Of a stretch of DNA of 64,000 nt, positions 21,114 through 29,434 are shown piece after piece; the first letter of the stretch is position 1, and each line of letters starts with the position of its first letter. Both the position numbers and the translations under genes were made by a program. The notes under the pieces were generated by a model that was given only the letters and a program-made list of their open reading frames with translations, ran no database searches and had not been told where the DNA came from. This DNA is from an uncultured Acidovorax sp. Lineage in GTDB: Bacteria; Pseudomonadota; Gammaproteobacteria; Burkholderiales; Burkholderiaceae_C. The stretch covers positions 62,001 through 126,000 of the forward strand of contig CAJYHL010000063.1 of NCBI GenBank assembly GCA_913774625.1, written 5' to 3'.

Positions 21114-21983
21114 ATGCACCTCCCGCTCAATGCCCTGCGTGCCTTCGAGGTCTCGGCCCGGCACCTGAACCTGACCCGTGCCGCGGAGGAATTGAACGTG
21201 ACCCAGACGGCGGTCAGCCAGCACATCCGCAACCTGGAGGACCGGCTGGGCCGGCCGCTCTTTCGCCGGCTGCCGCGGGGCCTGGCGCTCACCGACGAGG
21301 GCCAGGCGCTGCTGCCCGTGCTGGCCGACGCCTTCGGCCGCATCGCCAAAGCGCTGGAGCAGTTCGACGACCGCCGCCCGCGCGAGGTGCTCACCGTGGG
21401 GGCCGTGGGCACCTTCGCCGTGGGCTGGCTGCTGCCGCGCCTGCGCGATTTCCAGCAGGCCTGCCCCTTCGTGGATCTGCGCCTCTTTACGCACAACAAC
21501 CGGGTCGATCTGGCGGCCGAAGGGCTGGACTACGCCATCCGCTTCGGCGACGGCGCCTGGCACGGCACGGCGGCCGACCGGCTGCTGGAAGCGCCGCTCT
21601 CGCCCCTGTGCGCACCGGCCGTCGCGGCGCGGCTGCGGGCCCCCGCAGACCTGGCGCGCGAACCGCTGCTGCGCTCCTACCGCACGGACGAATGGCCCGC
21701 CTGGTTCGCCGCCGCCGGCCTCGCCTGCCCGCTGCTGCGCGGCATGGTGTTCGACACCTCGCTGGCACTGGCCGAGGCCGCCGTCCAGGGCGCCGGCGTG
21801 GCGCTGCTGCCCGCGCGCCTCTTCGCGCGCGAGCTGCAGCAGGGCCGGCTGGTGCAGCCCTTCGCGCAGACCGAGATCGCCATCGGCGCCTACTGGCTCA
21901 CGCGGCTGCACTCGCGCACGCCGGGCCCCGCCATGCAGGCCTTCCGCGACTGGCTGCTGGCGGCCTGCGCGCCGCAGGCCTGA
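21114..21983 (+). CDS. LysR-family regulator of the AmpR type
   Basis: 289 aa. It begins MHLPLNALRAFEVSARHLNLTRAAEELNVTQ (helix-turn-helix within residues 5-60). The effector domain keeps the AmpR blocks VLTVGAVGTFAVGWLLPRL and THNNRVDLAAEGLDYAIRFG, then FDTSLALAEAAVQGAGVALLP. AmpR proteins switch beta-lactamase genes on in response to peptidoglycan fragments. The divergent class A beta-lactamase next door is the obvious target. The open frame extends upstream into the beta-lactamase gene, but family alignment fixes the start at 21114. Confidence 0.9.
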   Translation: MHLPLNALRAFEVSARHLNLTRAAEELNVTQTAVSQHIRNLEDRLGRPLFRRLPRGLALTDEGQALLPVLADAFGRIAKALEQFDDRRPREVLTVGAVGTFAVGWLLPRLRDFQQACPFVDLRLFTHNNRVDLAAEGLDYAIRFGDGAWHGTAADRLLEAPLSPLCAPAVAARLRAPADLAREPLLRSYRTDEWPAWFAAAGLACPLLRGMVFDTSLALAEAAVQGAGVALLPARLFARELQQGRLVQPFAQTEIAIGAYWLTRLHSRTPGPAMQAFRDWLLAACAPQA

Positions 21984-22010
21984 ATGCATGCCCGGTATCA
22001 TCGCCGCCCC

Positions 22011-23702
22011 ATGCCAAGCACGCCCGCCTCGCCCACCCCGTCCGCCTGCCTGACCGCCGCCCTGTACCTGTTCGTCGATCTGCCCGACTGCGCGGCTCTG
22101 CGCGAGCCGCTGCAGGCGCTGTGCGATGCGCAGGGCGTGCGCGGCATGCTGCTGCTGGCGCCCGAGGGCATCAACGGCACCATCGCCGGCAGGCCCGAAG
22201 GCGTGCAGGCCGTGCTGGCCTGGCTGCGCAGCGATCCCCGGCTGGCACGGCTGCAGCACAAGGAGGCCTGGGGCGAGCGCCAGCCCTTCTACCGCATGCG
22301 CGTGCGGCTCAAGCGCGAGATCGTCACCCTGGGCGTGCCGGGCCTGCAGCCTGCGCTGCATGCGGGCACCTATGTGAAGCCCGAGGACTGGAACGCGCTC
22401 ATCGACGATCCCGAGGTGGTGGTGATCGACGTGCGCAACGACTACGAGATCGGCATCGGCAGCTTCCGGAGGGCCGTGAACCCGGGCACACGCAGCTTCA
22501 CCGAATTCCCGGCCTGGGTGGATGCGGAGCGCCGGCCCGGCGGCCTGCTGGCCGGCCAGCCCCGCGTGGCCATGTTTTGCACGGGCGGCATCCGCTGCGA
22601 GAAATCCACCGCCCTGCTGAAGTCGCAGGGCTTCGGCGAGGTCTATCACCTGGAAGGCGGCATTCTCAAGTACCTGGAAACGGTGCCCGAGGACGGCAGC
22701 CGCTGGCATGGCGACTGCTTCGTGTTCGACGAGCGCGTGTCGGTCGGCCATGGCCTTGTGCCCGGCCACCACCGGCTGTGCCGCTCCTGCCGCATGCCGC
22801 TGGGTGCGCAGGAGCTGGCTTCGCCCCTCTACGAAGCCGGGGTGAGCTGCCCGCACTGCCACGGCAGCCGCACGCCCGGGCAGTTGCAGGCGCTGCGCGA
22901 ACGCGAACGGCAGATGCGGCTGGCGGCCGAGCGCGGGCAGGAGCACATCGGCGCCAAATTGCCCTCTACGCCGCCGGCAACCGCCCCCGGGGCAGCCGCC
23001 CCGCGGCCCCCGAGCCTGCCCGTGCTCTATTCCTTCCGCCGCTGCCCCTATGCCATGCGCGCCCGGCTGGCGCTGGCCGCCAGCGGCCAGGCCTGCGAAC
23101 TGCGCGAGGTGGTGCTGCGCGACAAGCCGGCCGCGCTGCTGGCGGCATCGCCCAAGGGCACGGTGCCGGTGCTGGTGCTGCCCGGCGGCGGCGATGGCGA
23201 AGGTGGTGACACCGTCATCGACCAGAGCCTGGACATCATGCGCTGGGCGCTGCAGCGCAGCGACCCGGGCCGCTGGCTGCAGCCCTCCACCGGAGAGCCG
23301 CTGCAAGCCATGCTGGACCTCGTCGCCGCCTGCGACGGCACCTTCAAGCAGGCCCTGGACCGCTGCAAGTATCCCGGCCGCTACCCCGGACTGGAAGCCG
23401 GCACGCCCGGGAATGCGGCGGCCTGGGCCACGGCCGACGGCTGGATCGCGCAGGCCCTGGAATCGCGGCTGGCCACCCAGTACTGGCTCTTCGGCAGCCA
23501 TGCCACGCTGGCGGACATGGCCGTGGCCCCCTTCGTGCGCCAGTTCGCTGGCATCGACGCCGCGCGCTGGGAAGCAGGCACCTGGCCCCGCACGCGGCAA
23601 TGGCTGGCCGGCTGGCAGGCGCTGCCGCTCTTCGATGCGGTGATGGACAAGTACCCGGCCTGGCGCGAGGGCGATGCGCCCGTGATCTTCGCTGGCGCCT
23701 GA
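22011..23702 (+). CDS. tRNA uridine(34) hydroxylase (TrhO/YceA) fused to a glutathione S-transferase domain
   Basis: 563 aa, one uninterrupted frame. The first ~325 residues are TrhO, which makes 5-hydroxyuridine at the tRNA wobble base: an N-terminal ferredoxin-like domain (LLLAPEGINGTIAG) and a rhodanese domain with the active-site loop CTGGIRCEKST, then a zinc-ribbon-like CRSC...CPHC. After an Ala/Pro linker (about 325-345), a GST-like part starts at LPVLYSFRRCPYAMRARLAL and continues with a thioredoxin-fold N-domain and a helical C-domain (YWLFGSHATLADMAVAPFVRQF). An ATG at 21984 directly after the regulator stop would add nine residues. A rhodanese-hairpin terminator follows. Confidence 0.88.
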   Translation: MPSTPASPTPSACLTAALYLFVDLPDCAALREPLQALCDAQGVRGMLLLAPEGINGTIAGRPEGVQAVLAWLRSDPRLARLQHKEAWGERQPFYRMRVRLKREIVTLGVPGLQPALHAGTYVKPEDWNALIDDPEVVVIDVRNDYEIGIGSFRRAVNPGTRSFTEFPAWVDAERRPGGLLAGQPRVAMFCTGGIRCEKSTALLKSQGFGEVYHLEGGILKYLETVPEDGSRWHGDCFVFDERVSVGHGLVPGHHRLCRSCRMPLGAQELASPLYEAGVSCPHCHGSRTPGQLQALRERERQMRLAAERGQEHIGAKLPSTPPATAPGAAAPRPPSLPVLYSFRRCPYAMRARLALAASGQACELREVVLRDKPAALLAASPKGTVPVLVLPGGGDGEGGDTVIDQSLDIMRWALQRSDPGRWLQPSTGEPLQAMLDLVAACDGTFKQALDRCKYPGRYPGLEAGTPGNAAAWATADGWIAQALESRLATQYWLFGSHATLADMAVAPFVRQFAGIDAARWEAGTWPRTRQWLAGWQALPLFDAVMDKYPAWREGDAPVIFAGA

Positions 23703-23710
23703 AACGGCAA

Positions 23711-23728
23711 GGGCGCCCGAAGGCGCCC
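23711..23728. terminator. Hairpin terminator after the TrhO-GST gene
   Basis: GGGCGCC-CGAA-GGCGCCC, a perfect seven-base stem closed by a stable tetraloop, placed between the convergent fusion gene and dsbB. No T-run follows. Confidence 0.65.
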
Positions 23729-23754
23729 TCGCAGTGCCGGGGAAGGCGATCGCT

Positions 23755-24252
23755 TCAGCGACGGCCGCGCCGCACCAGCACGGCCAGCAGCACGATGGCC
23801 AGCACGACGAAGCAGACGAAGGACCAGTTGGCGATGGAGCCGCCCAGGAAGGTCCAGTCCACGGCCGTGCAGTCGCCCGAACCGCGGAAGATCATGGGGA
23901 TGGCACGGCTGATGGGAAAGTGCTCGATCATCCCGTAGAAGTCGCGCCCGCAGGTCGCGAACTCGGGCGGGTACCACTGCAGCCAGCTCTGGCGCGCCGC
24001 CACGAAGGCGCCGAAGCCCGCCGACAGCAGGGCCAGCGCACCCCAGCCGGTCCGCCAGCCCTTGGGGGCCCTGGCGCTCGCCAGCGCTGCGAAAACCGCC
24101 ACGAAGATGAGCGCATAGCGCTGCACGATGCACATCGGGCAGGGCTCCAGGCCCACGCCGTACTGCAGATACATGCCGAAAGCCAGCATGGCCACGCAGG
24201 CCGCCGCGACCAGCGCCAGCACCCGGCGAGGCGCACGATCCAACCAGTTCAT
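23755..24252 (-). CDS. dsbB: Disulfide bond formation protein B
   Basis: 165 aa. Inner-membrane protein that reoxidises DsbA and passes electrons to quinone. Four hydrophobic helices are visible. The first periplasmic loop has the CPMC redox pair (GLEPCPMCIVQRY) and the second has the distal pair in FATCGRDFYG and GSGDCTAVDW. MNWLDRAPRR with the ribosome site GAGGGAGAA upstream fixes the start at 24252. It reads in the same direction as the sulfate operon but is separated from cysA by 147 bases that include a hairpin-bearing repeat. Confidence 0.93.
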   Translation of the reverse strand: MNWLDRAPRRVLALVAAACVAMLAFGMYLQYGVGLEPCPMCIVQRYALIFVAVFAALASARAPKGWRTGWGALALLSAGFGAFVAARQSWLQWYPPEFATCGRDFYGMIEHFPISRAIPMIFRGSGDCTAVDWTFLGGSIANWSFVCFVVLAIVLLAVLVRRGRR

Positions 24253-24317
24253 TTGTTCTCCCTCATCCAAAAGCATTGCCAACGGTGCCGCACCATGTGT
24301 TGGCGCGGCCCCTCTTC

Positions 24318-24399
24318 GCCAGGGCACCCGTGGAACCAGCTCCGCCAGTCCGCCGGGTGCATCCCCCCTGAGGGGAGAAGCGAAGCGGCTCAGGTGGAG
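24318..24399. repeat. Intergenic repeat copy 1 (3' of cysA) with hairpin
   Basis: Shares GCCAGGGCAnCCGTGGAAC, a run like CCGGnTGC(A/G)TCCCCC and GCGAAGCGnCTCAGG with the copy at 26492-26578. The core CCCCCCTGAGGGG can fold. It ends at the cysA stop codon. Confidence 0.7.
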
Positions 24400-25524
24400 T
24401 CAGATGCCGGCGGCCTGATCCAGAAACACGCGGGCGCGGCGCGGCGTGACCACCAGCGTTTCGCCCTCCTTGAACCCCATGTCCCGGAATTCGGTCGCAG
24501 GAATCTGCGCTTCGATCACGGACTCTGGGGCTGCATTGTCCGCTGGTTTGTCGCCCGGCTCGGCGATAAGTTCCAGCCGCGCGATGGGGCCGACCACGAT
24601 GGCGCGCGAGAGCTGCGCCACGATGCCGTTGGGCCGGCCGTCGGCATCGGCGCCCACGCCGGGCGTGTAGCGCCGCACATCCAGGTCGTGGGGACGCACG
24701 TAGGCGAAGGCGTTGGCGTTCTGCGCCTGGGCATGCTCGGGCGAATCGATCTGCACGCCCTCGACATGCACCAGCCCTTCGTGGGCGCGCCCCTTGAACA
24801 GGTTCACGTCGCCCAGGAAGCCATAGACGAAGGGGCTGGCGGGATGGTCCCAGACCTCCTGCGGCGAGCCGCTCTGCTCGATCCGGCCCTGGTTGATGAC
24901 GACCACGCGGTCGGCCACTTCCAGCGCCTCCTCCTGGTCGTGCGTGACGAAGATGGAGGTGACGTGCAGCTCGTCGTGCAGGCGGCGCAGCCAGCGGCGC
25001 AGTTCCTTGCGCACCTTGGCATCCAGCGCGCCGAAGGGCTCGTCCAGCAGCAGCACCTTGGGCTCCACGGCCAGCGCACGCGCCAGGGCGATGCGCTGCC
25101 GCTGCCCGCCCGAGAGCTGCGAGGGGTAGCGGTCGGCCAGCCAGTCGAGCTGCACCAGCTTGAGCAGGTCGGTCACCTTCCGCTTGATCTGCGCCTCGCC
25201 AGGGCGCTGGCTGCGCGGCTTCACGCGCAGGCCGAAGGCCACGTTCTCGAACACCGTCATGTGGCGGAACAGCGCGTAGTGCTGGAACACGAAGCCCACG
25301 TTGCGCTCGCGCACGTGCACGTCGGTCGTGTCTTCGCCGCTGAAGTGGATGCTGCCCACGTCGGGCGTCTCCAGCCCGGCGATGATGCGCAGCAGCGTGG
25401 TCTTGCCGCAGCCCGAGGGGCCGAGCAGCGCGATGAGTTCGCCCGACTCGATATCGAGGCTCACGTCGCGCAGCGCCTGGAAGTGGCCGAACTGCTTGCT
25501 GATGTTGCGGATTTCGATGCTCAT
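24400..25524 (-). CDS. cysA: Sulfate/thiosulfate ABC transporter ATP-binding protein CysA
   Basis: 374 aa ATPase that drives sulfate uptake. Walker [10 protein letters not shown] near residue 35, ABC signature [15 protein letters not shown], Walker [15 protein letters not shown], and H-loop [16 protein letters not shown]-terminal TOBE-like regulatory part follows (about 240-370). Thirteen bases after cysW; the bases just upstream of its ATG resemble part of a dispersed repeat (AAATCAATAGCTTTCAGCG on the plus strand) and contain no clear Shine-Dalgarno, so it may depend on coupling with cysW. Last gene of the sbp-cysT-cysW-cysA operon. Confidence 0.96.
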   Translation of the reverse strand: MSIEIRNISKQFGHFQALRDVSLDIESGELIALLGPSGCGKTTLLRIIAGLETPDVGSIHFSGEDTTDVHVRERNVGFVFQHYALFRHMTVFENVAFGLRVKPRSQRPGEAQIKRKVTDLLKLVQLDWLADRYPSQLSGGQRQRIALARALAVEPKVLLLDEPFGALDAKVRKELRRWLRRLHDELHVTSIFVTHDQEEALEVADRVVVINQGRIEQSGSPQEVWDHPASPFVYGFLGDVNLFKGRAHEGLVHVEGVQIDSPEHAQAQNANAFAYVRPHDLDVRRYTPGVGADADGRPNGIVAQLSRAIVVGPIARLELIAEPGDKPADNAAPESVIEAQIPATEFRDMGFKEGETLVVTPRRARVFLDQAAGI

Positions 25525-25537
25525 AAATCAATAGCTT

Positions 25538-26446
25538 TCAGCGTAGGCTTGGCGAGGGCGTGGGCCGCTCCGGGGGCAGGTTGGCAGCGGCCTTGCGCTC
25601 GCGTTCGCTCTGCCATTCGGCGACCGACTTGATGGCCAGCGTGACCAGGGCCAGCAGGGCCAGCAGCGATGCCGCCGCGAAGGCCGCCGCCGACTGGTAT
25701 TCGTTGTAGAGGATCTCCACGTGCAGCGGGATGGTGTTGGTCTGGCCGCGGATGTGGCCCGACACCACCGACACCGCCCCGAATTCCCCCATGGCCCGGG
25801 CATTGCACAGGATCACGCCGTAGAGCAGGCCCCACTTGATGTTGGGCAGCGTCACGTTCCAGAAGGTCTGCCAGCCGGTCGCGCCCAGCACGATGGCGGC
25901 CTGTTCCTCGTCGCTGCCCTGCGCCTGCATCAGCGGAATCAGCTCGCGGGCGATGAACGGGAAGGTGACGAACACGGTCGCCAGCACGATGCCGGGCACG
26001 GCGAAGATGATCTTGACGTTGTGCTCCAGCAGCCAGGGGCCGAACCAGCCGTTGGCGCCGAAGACCAGCACGTACATCAGCCCCGCCACCACGGGCGAGA
26101 CGGAGAACGGCAGATCCACCAGCGTGGTGAGGAAGGCCTTACCCTTGAATTCGTGCTTGGCGATGGCCCAGGCCGCCGCCACGCCGAACACGAGGTTCAG
26201 CGGCACCGCGATGACCGCGGTGATCAGCGTGAGCTGGATGGCGGACCAGGCGTCCGGGTCGCGCAGGCTGGCGATGTAGGCATCGACGCCCTTGGAGAAG
26301 GCCTCGACGAACACCGCGGCCAGCGGCAGCACCAGGAAGAGCAGCAGGAAAACCAGCGCGATGCCCAGCAGCGTGCGGCGCACCCAGGGCGCCTCGGTGG
26401 TGCCGGACTGCGCTCGGCGCACAGCACGTGTCGGATGATTGTTCAT
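25538..26446 (-). CDS. cysW: Sulfate ABC transporter permease CysW
   Basis: 302 aa inner-membrane permease with six hydrophobic helices. The cytoplasmic EAA loop is EEQAAIVLGATGWQTFWNVTLP, which contacts CysA. VRRTLLGIALVFLLLFLVLP is the first helix. The upstream open frame to 26611 is GC-rich and non-conserved, so MNNHPTR at 26446 is taken as start. It is separated from cysT by 130 bases, long for this operon, and that gap is filled by repeat copy 2. Confidence 0.94.
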   Translation of the reverse strand: MNNHPTRAVRRAQSGTTEAPWVRRTLLGIALVFLLLFLVLPLAAVFVEAFSKGVDAYIASLRDPDAWSAIQLTLITAVIAVPLNLVFGVAAAWAIAKHEFKGKAFLTTLVDLPFSVSPVVAGLMYVLVFGANGWFGPWLLEHNVKIIFAVPGIVLATVFVTFPFIARELIPLMQAQGSDEEQAAIVLGATGWQTFWNVTLPNIKWGLLYGVILCNARAMGEFGAVSVVSGHIRGQTNTIPLHVEILYNEYQSAAAFAAASLLALLALVTLAIKSVAEWQSERERKAAANLPPERPTPSPSLR

Positions 26447-26491
26447 AGGGATTTTCCAAAGCGCAGGGCAGCCGTTGCAGGCGCGGCAGAG

Positions 26492-26578
26492 GCCAGGGCA
26501 GCCGTGGAACGGGCTTTGCCCGGCCACCGGCTGCGTCCCCCTCGGGGGGAAGGCGCGAAGCGACTCAGGGGGGACATC
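26492..26578. repeat. Intergenic repeat copy 2 (3' of cysT) with hairpin
   Basis: Matches the copy at 24318-24399 and contains CCCCCTCGGGGGG, a strong fold-back, followed by GCGAAGCGACTCAGG. It ends at the cysT stop codon, the same relation as copy 1 to cysA. Confidence 0.7.
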
Positions 26579-27446
26579 ATGAGTTCTTGCGCTGCCAGGC
26601 CTGCAGCGCATTGATGACCAGCAGCAGCACGAAGGAGATGGCCAGCATCACCACCGCGACCGCCGTGGCGCCCGCGTAGTCGTACTGCTCCAGCTTGCCG
26701 ATGATGATGAGCGGCGTGATCTCGGACACCATGGGCATGTTGCCGGCGATGAAGATGACCGAGCCGTATTCACCGATCGCCCGGGCGAAGGCCATGGCGA
26801 AGCCGGTCATCAGCGCGGGCGTGACGGACGGCAGGATCACCCGGGTGAAGGTCTGCCAGCGCGTGGCGCCCAGGCTGGTCGCAGCCTCTTCCAGTTCCTT
26901 CTCCGAGTCTTCCAGCACCGGCTGCACCGTGCGCACCACGAAGGGCAGGCCGATGAAGATCAGCGCGATGACCACGCCCGCCGGCTTGAACGCCAGCTGG
27001 ATTCCCATGGGCTCCAGGTACCGGCCCAGCCAGCCGTTGCCGGCCAGCAGGGCGGTGAGCGAAATGCCCGCCACGGCCGTAGGCAGGGCGAAGGGCAGAT
27101 CGACCAGCGCATCGACGATCTTCTTGCCCGGAAAGCTGTAGCGCACCAGCACCCAGGCGATCAGCAGGCCGAATACCAGGTTGACCAGCGCTGCGATCAG
27201 CGAGGCGCCGAAGGTGAGGCGGTAGGAGGCGAGCACGCGGGGCGCGGTCACCGCCACCCAGAACTGGTCCCAGGTCAGCGTGAAGGTCTTGAACAGCAGC
27301 GCCGACAGGGGAACGAGCACGATGATGCTCAGGTAGAAGAGCGTGTAGCCCAACGTGAGCCCGAAGCCCGGCAGCACGCGCCTGGAACGGCGCGCGCGCC
27401 CTGCCCCGGCCCCGCCCGGGGGCGTGGGGGAAATCGCGGAAGACAT
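26577..27446 (-). CDS. cysT: Sulfate ABC transporter permease CysT (CysU)
   Basis: 289 aa inner-membrane permease with six helices and the EAA motif [41 protein letters not shown] is the first helix and typical of CysT. A basic, Pro/Gly-rich N-terminus precedes it. It begins four bases after the sbp stop, so translation of the two is likely coupled. Pairs with CysW to form the channel. Confidence 0.95.
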   Translation of the reverse strand: MSSAISPTPPGGAGAGRARRSRRVLPGFGLTLGYTLFYLSIIVLVPLSALLFKTFTLTWDQFWVAVTAPRVLASYRLTFGASLIAALVNLVFGLLIAWVLVRYSFPGKKIVDALVDLPFALPTAVAGISLTALLAGNGWLGRYLEPMGIQLAFKPAGVVIALIFIGLPFVVRTVQPVLEDSEKELEEAATSLGATRWQTFTRVILPSVTPALMTGFAMAFARAIGEYGSVIFIAGNMPMVSEITPLIIIGKLEQYDYAGATAVAVVMLAISFVLLLVINALQAWQRKNS

Positions 27447-27450
27447 GGAT

Positions 27451-28461
27451 TTACCTGGCGCCCGGAGCGTAGAGCTTGTCGAACTGGCCGCCGTCGTTGA
27501 AGTGGACCTTCTGCGCCTCGCCCAGCGAACCGAAGTACTTGCCCACCGTGAAGAGCTTGACCGGCTTGAACAGATCGGAATGTTTCTTCAGCACGGCCTC
27601 GGACCGTGGGCGCAGCGCGTGGCGGGCGGCGATCTCCTGGCCTTCATCGGAATAAAGATAGTCCAGATAGGCCTTGGCCAGCTCGCCCGTGCCCTTCTTG
27701 GCCACGGTGCGCTCCACCACCGCCACCGGGTTTTCCGCCAGGATGCTGGTGGAGGGATAGACGGCATCGACGCGGCCCTTGCCGAATTCGCGCTCGATGG
27801 AGAGCACTTCGGATTCGAAGGTGATCAGCACGTCGCCGGTATTGCGCTGCAGGAAGATGCTGGTCGCATCGCGCCCGCCCTTGCCCAGCACGGGCACGTT
27901 CTTGTAGAGCTTGCCTACGAACTCGGCGGCCTGCGCATCGGTGCCGCCCTTTTCGCGCACCGAGCCCCAGGCGCCCAGATAGGCGTAGCGGCCGTTGCCG
28001 CCGGTCTTGGGATTGACCACCACCACCTGCACGCCCGGCTTGACGAGGTCGTCCCAGTCCTTGATGTTCTTGGGATTGCCCTTGCGCACCAGGAACAGCA
28101 TGGTGGACGTGGTGGGCGAGGCGTCGTAGGGGAATTTCTTGGTCCAGTCCTTGGCGACCACGCCGTTCTGGGCCAGGAAGTCGATGTCGGTCGTGGTGTT
28201 GAAGGTCACCACGTCGGCATCCAGCCCGTCGTTCACGGCCCGCGCCTGCGCGCTGGAGCCGCCGTGGGCCTGGTCGATCTTCACGTCCTTGCCCGTGGTC
28301 TTCTTGTAATGGGCGACGAAGGCGGGGTTGTAGTCCTTGTAGAACTCGCGGGCCACGTCGTAGGAGACGTTGAGCAGCGTGGCCGTCTGGGCAGCGGCCA
28401 GGCCGCTGGCAGCCAGCGCCACGGAGGCGATGAGGGTCTTGAACCGAGTCTTCGAATGCAT
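27451..28461 (-). CDS. sbp: Periplasmic sulfate-binding protein
   Basis: 336 aa. Binds sulfate and delivers it to CysTWA. Signal peptide cleaved after GLAAAQ; the mature protein starts [20 protein letters not shown], the classic Sbp opening. [13 protein letters not shown] carries sulfate-binding Ser/Gly backbone contacts, and [17 protein letters not shown] follows. [10 protein letters not shown] at 28461 is chosen because a longer frame (to 28524) lies in the AT-rich promoter area. First gene of its operon. Confidence 0.95.
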   Translation of the reverse strand: MHSKTRFKTLIASVALAASGLAAAQTATLLNVSYDVAREFYKDYNPAFVAHYKKTTGKDVKIDQAHGGSSAQARAVNDGLDADVVTFNTTTDIDFLAQNGVVAKDWTKKFPYDASPTTSTMLFLVRKGNPKNIKDWDDLVKPGVQVVVVNPKTGGNGRYAYLGAWGSVREKGGTDAQAAEFVGKLYKNVPVLGKGGRDATSIFLQRNTGDVLITFESEVLSIEREFGKGRVDAVYPSTSILAENPVAVVERTVAKKGTGELAKAYLDYLYSDEGQEIAARHALRPRSEAVLKKHSDLFKPVKLFTVGKYFGSLGEAQKVHFNDGGQFDKLYAPGAR

Positions 28462-28588
28462 GTCTTGTATCACCCACGTTGCTGGAAGTAACGTGCATTG
28501 TGGGTAGCACAGCTTAAAACGCAAAAGAATATATTTTTGTTTATTAATCGATAGGCTGCATAAAGATGCTGCTCAGCTGAGCCACCGA
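28462..28588 (-). promoter_or_regulatory. Promoter region of the sulfate uptake operon
   Basis: An AT-rich block (about 28512-28560) stands out upstream of sbp. A weak promoter can be drawn on the minus strand with TTGCGT and CACAAT 17 bases apart. Sulfate operons of this type are normally activated by CysB, which favours such AT-rich sites; no defined CysB box was identified. Confidence 0.4.
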
Positions 28589-28616
28589 GTCCGTTCTGGC
28601 TGGGCTCGTCGAAGCC
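28589..28616. repeat. Dispersed 28-bp repeat, copy A
   Basis: GTCCGTTCTGGCTGGGCTCGTCGAAGCC in parts: GTCCGTTC, GG, GCT, GTCGAAGCC are shared with the reverse-orientation copy at 41556-41583. Both are intergenic, near gene 3' ends. Confidence 0.7.
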
Positions 28617-28637
28617 CCCGCGCCCTGGTCCGCCGCT

Positions 28638-29210
28638 TCAGGCAGCGGAGCGCAGGGGTTCGGCCGGCGCAGCGGCCTGTTCTTCCACCAGGGACTGGAG
28701 CAAGGCCCAGCCCAGCGGCCATTCCCCATGGCCCGAATCGATGTTGATGTGGCCCGCATCCTGCAACCGAACGAATTCGCTGCCCCATGAGCGGGCATAG
28801 GCGCCGGCCAGCCGCACGGGGCAGAAAGGATCGTTGCTGCTGGCCACCAGAATGCTGCGATAGGGCAGGCGGCCATAGGGCACCGGCGCGAAGTCGCTCA
28901 GCGCCGCTCGGCGCTCGGGGTCCGCCGGGGCCACGAACAAGGCGCCGCGCACGCGTGCCGCCGCCTCCGGCCCGATGTGCGAGGCGGCGATGCACCCCAG
29001 GCTGTGCGCCACCAGCACCACGGGATGGGGCGCTCCGAGAATGGTGGATTCCAGGGTTCTCACCCAGGCGCTGCGGGTCGGCGTGATCCAGTCGTCCTGC
29101 ACGACGCGGATCGCCGACGGCAGTCGGGCCGTCCAGAGCGTCTGCCAGTGCCCTTCGCCCGAATCACGCCAGCCGGGCACTACGACGACGGAAGTATCGG
29201 CGGCGCTCAT
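28638..29210 (-). CDS. RBBP9/YdeN family alpha/beta hydrolase
   Basis: 190 aa, typical length for this small serine hydrolase family. VVVVPGWRDSGEGHWQTLW opens the fold; VLVAHSLGCIAASH holds the nucleophile Ser (GxSxG-like HSLGC); ASSNDPFCP supplies the acid and DAGHINIDSGHGEWP the catalytic His. Cellular substrate is unknown for the family. Its ATG overlaps the stop of a 40-codon upstream ORF by four bases (ATGA), suggesting coupled translation, and it lies just upstream of the sulfate uptake operon on the same strand. Confidence 0.88.
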   Translation of the reverse strand: MSAADTSVVVVPGWRDSGEGHWQTLWTARLPSAIRVVQDDWITPTRSAWVRTLESTILGAPHPVVLVAHSLGCIAASHIGPEAAARVRGALFVAPADPERRAALSDFAPVPYGRLPYRSILVASSNDPFCPVRLAGAYARSWGSEFVRLQDAGHINIDSGHGEWPLGWALLQSLVEEQAAAPAEPLRSAA

Positions 29211-29329
29211 CGCTGACAGCTCCCGGGCAAAGCGGCACGGCCTGCCGCGCGGCCGAACAGGTTCTGCAAGGTCGGTGCTGACGCAGGTACGGATGGAACG
29301 GTGCGGGGGACGGATGCTGCTGCGGCCAT
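29207..29329 (-). CDS. Possible 40-residue leader peptide ORF
   Basis: Begins MAAAASVPRTVPSVPASAP and ends GRAALPGSCQR. It has a good ribosome site (AAAGGA, nine bases before ATG), and its TGA overlaps the hydrolase ATG as ATGA. The frame is open upstream to 29422, but a promoter-like -10 at 29396-29401 would start the mRNA downstream of that ATG. No family is recognised. The single Cys four codons from the end and the neighbouring sulfate operon make a cysteine-responsive leader imaginable, but nothing in the sequence proves it. Could also be chance. Confidence 0.4.
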   Translation of the reverse strand: MAAAASVPRTVPSVPASAPTLQNLFGRAAGRAALPGSCQR

Positions 29330-29390
29330 GCCTTCATTCCTTTGGGGGAAGCTGGAGTGGAACGATTCTGCTGGCGGCCGCTTCCAACCC

Positions 29391-29434
29391 CAACGACTAT
29401 ATCGTTGTGAATTAATAGACAAAACGTCTATTAA
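29391..29434. promoter_or_regulatory. Two adjacent palindromes over a minus-strand promoter
   Basis: CAACGA-CTATA-TCGTTG (29391-29407) and TTAATAGAC-AAAAC-GTCTATTAA (29412-29434) are both perfect. On the minus strand a TATAGT -10 lies inside the first, and the -35 region (TTTGTC/TTGTCT) lies inside the second. The layout suggests a repressor operator for the leader ORF and hydrolase. The second palindrome also contains the stop codon of the membrane protein gene upstream and might act as its terminator hairpin. Confidence 0.55.
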
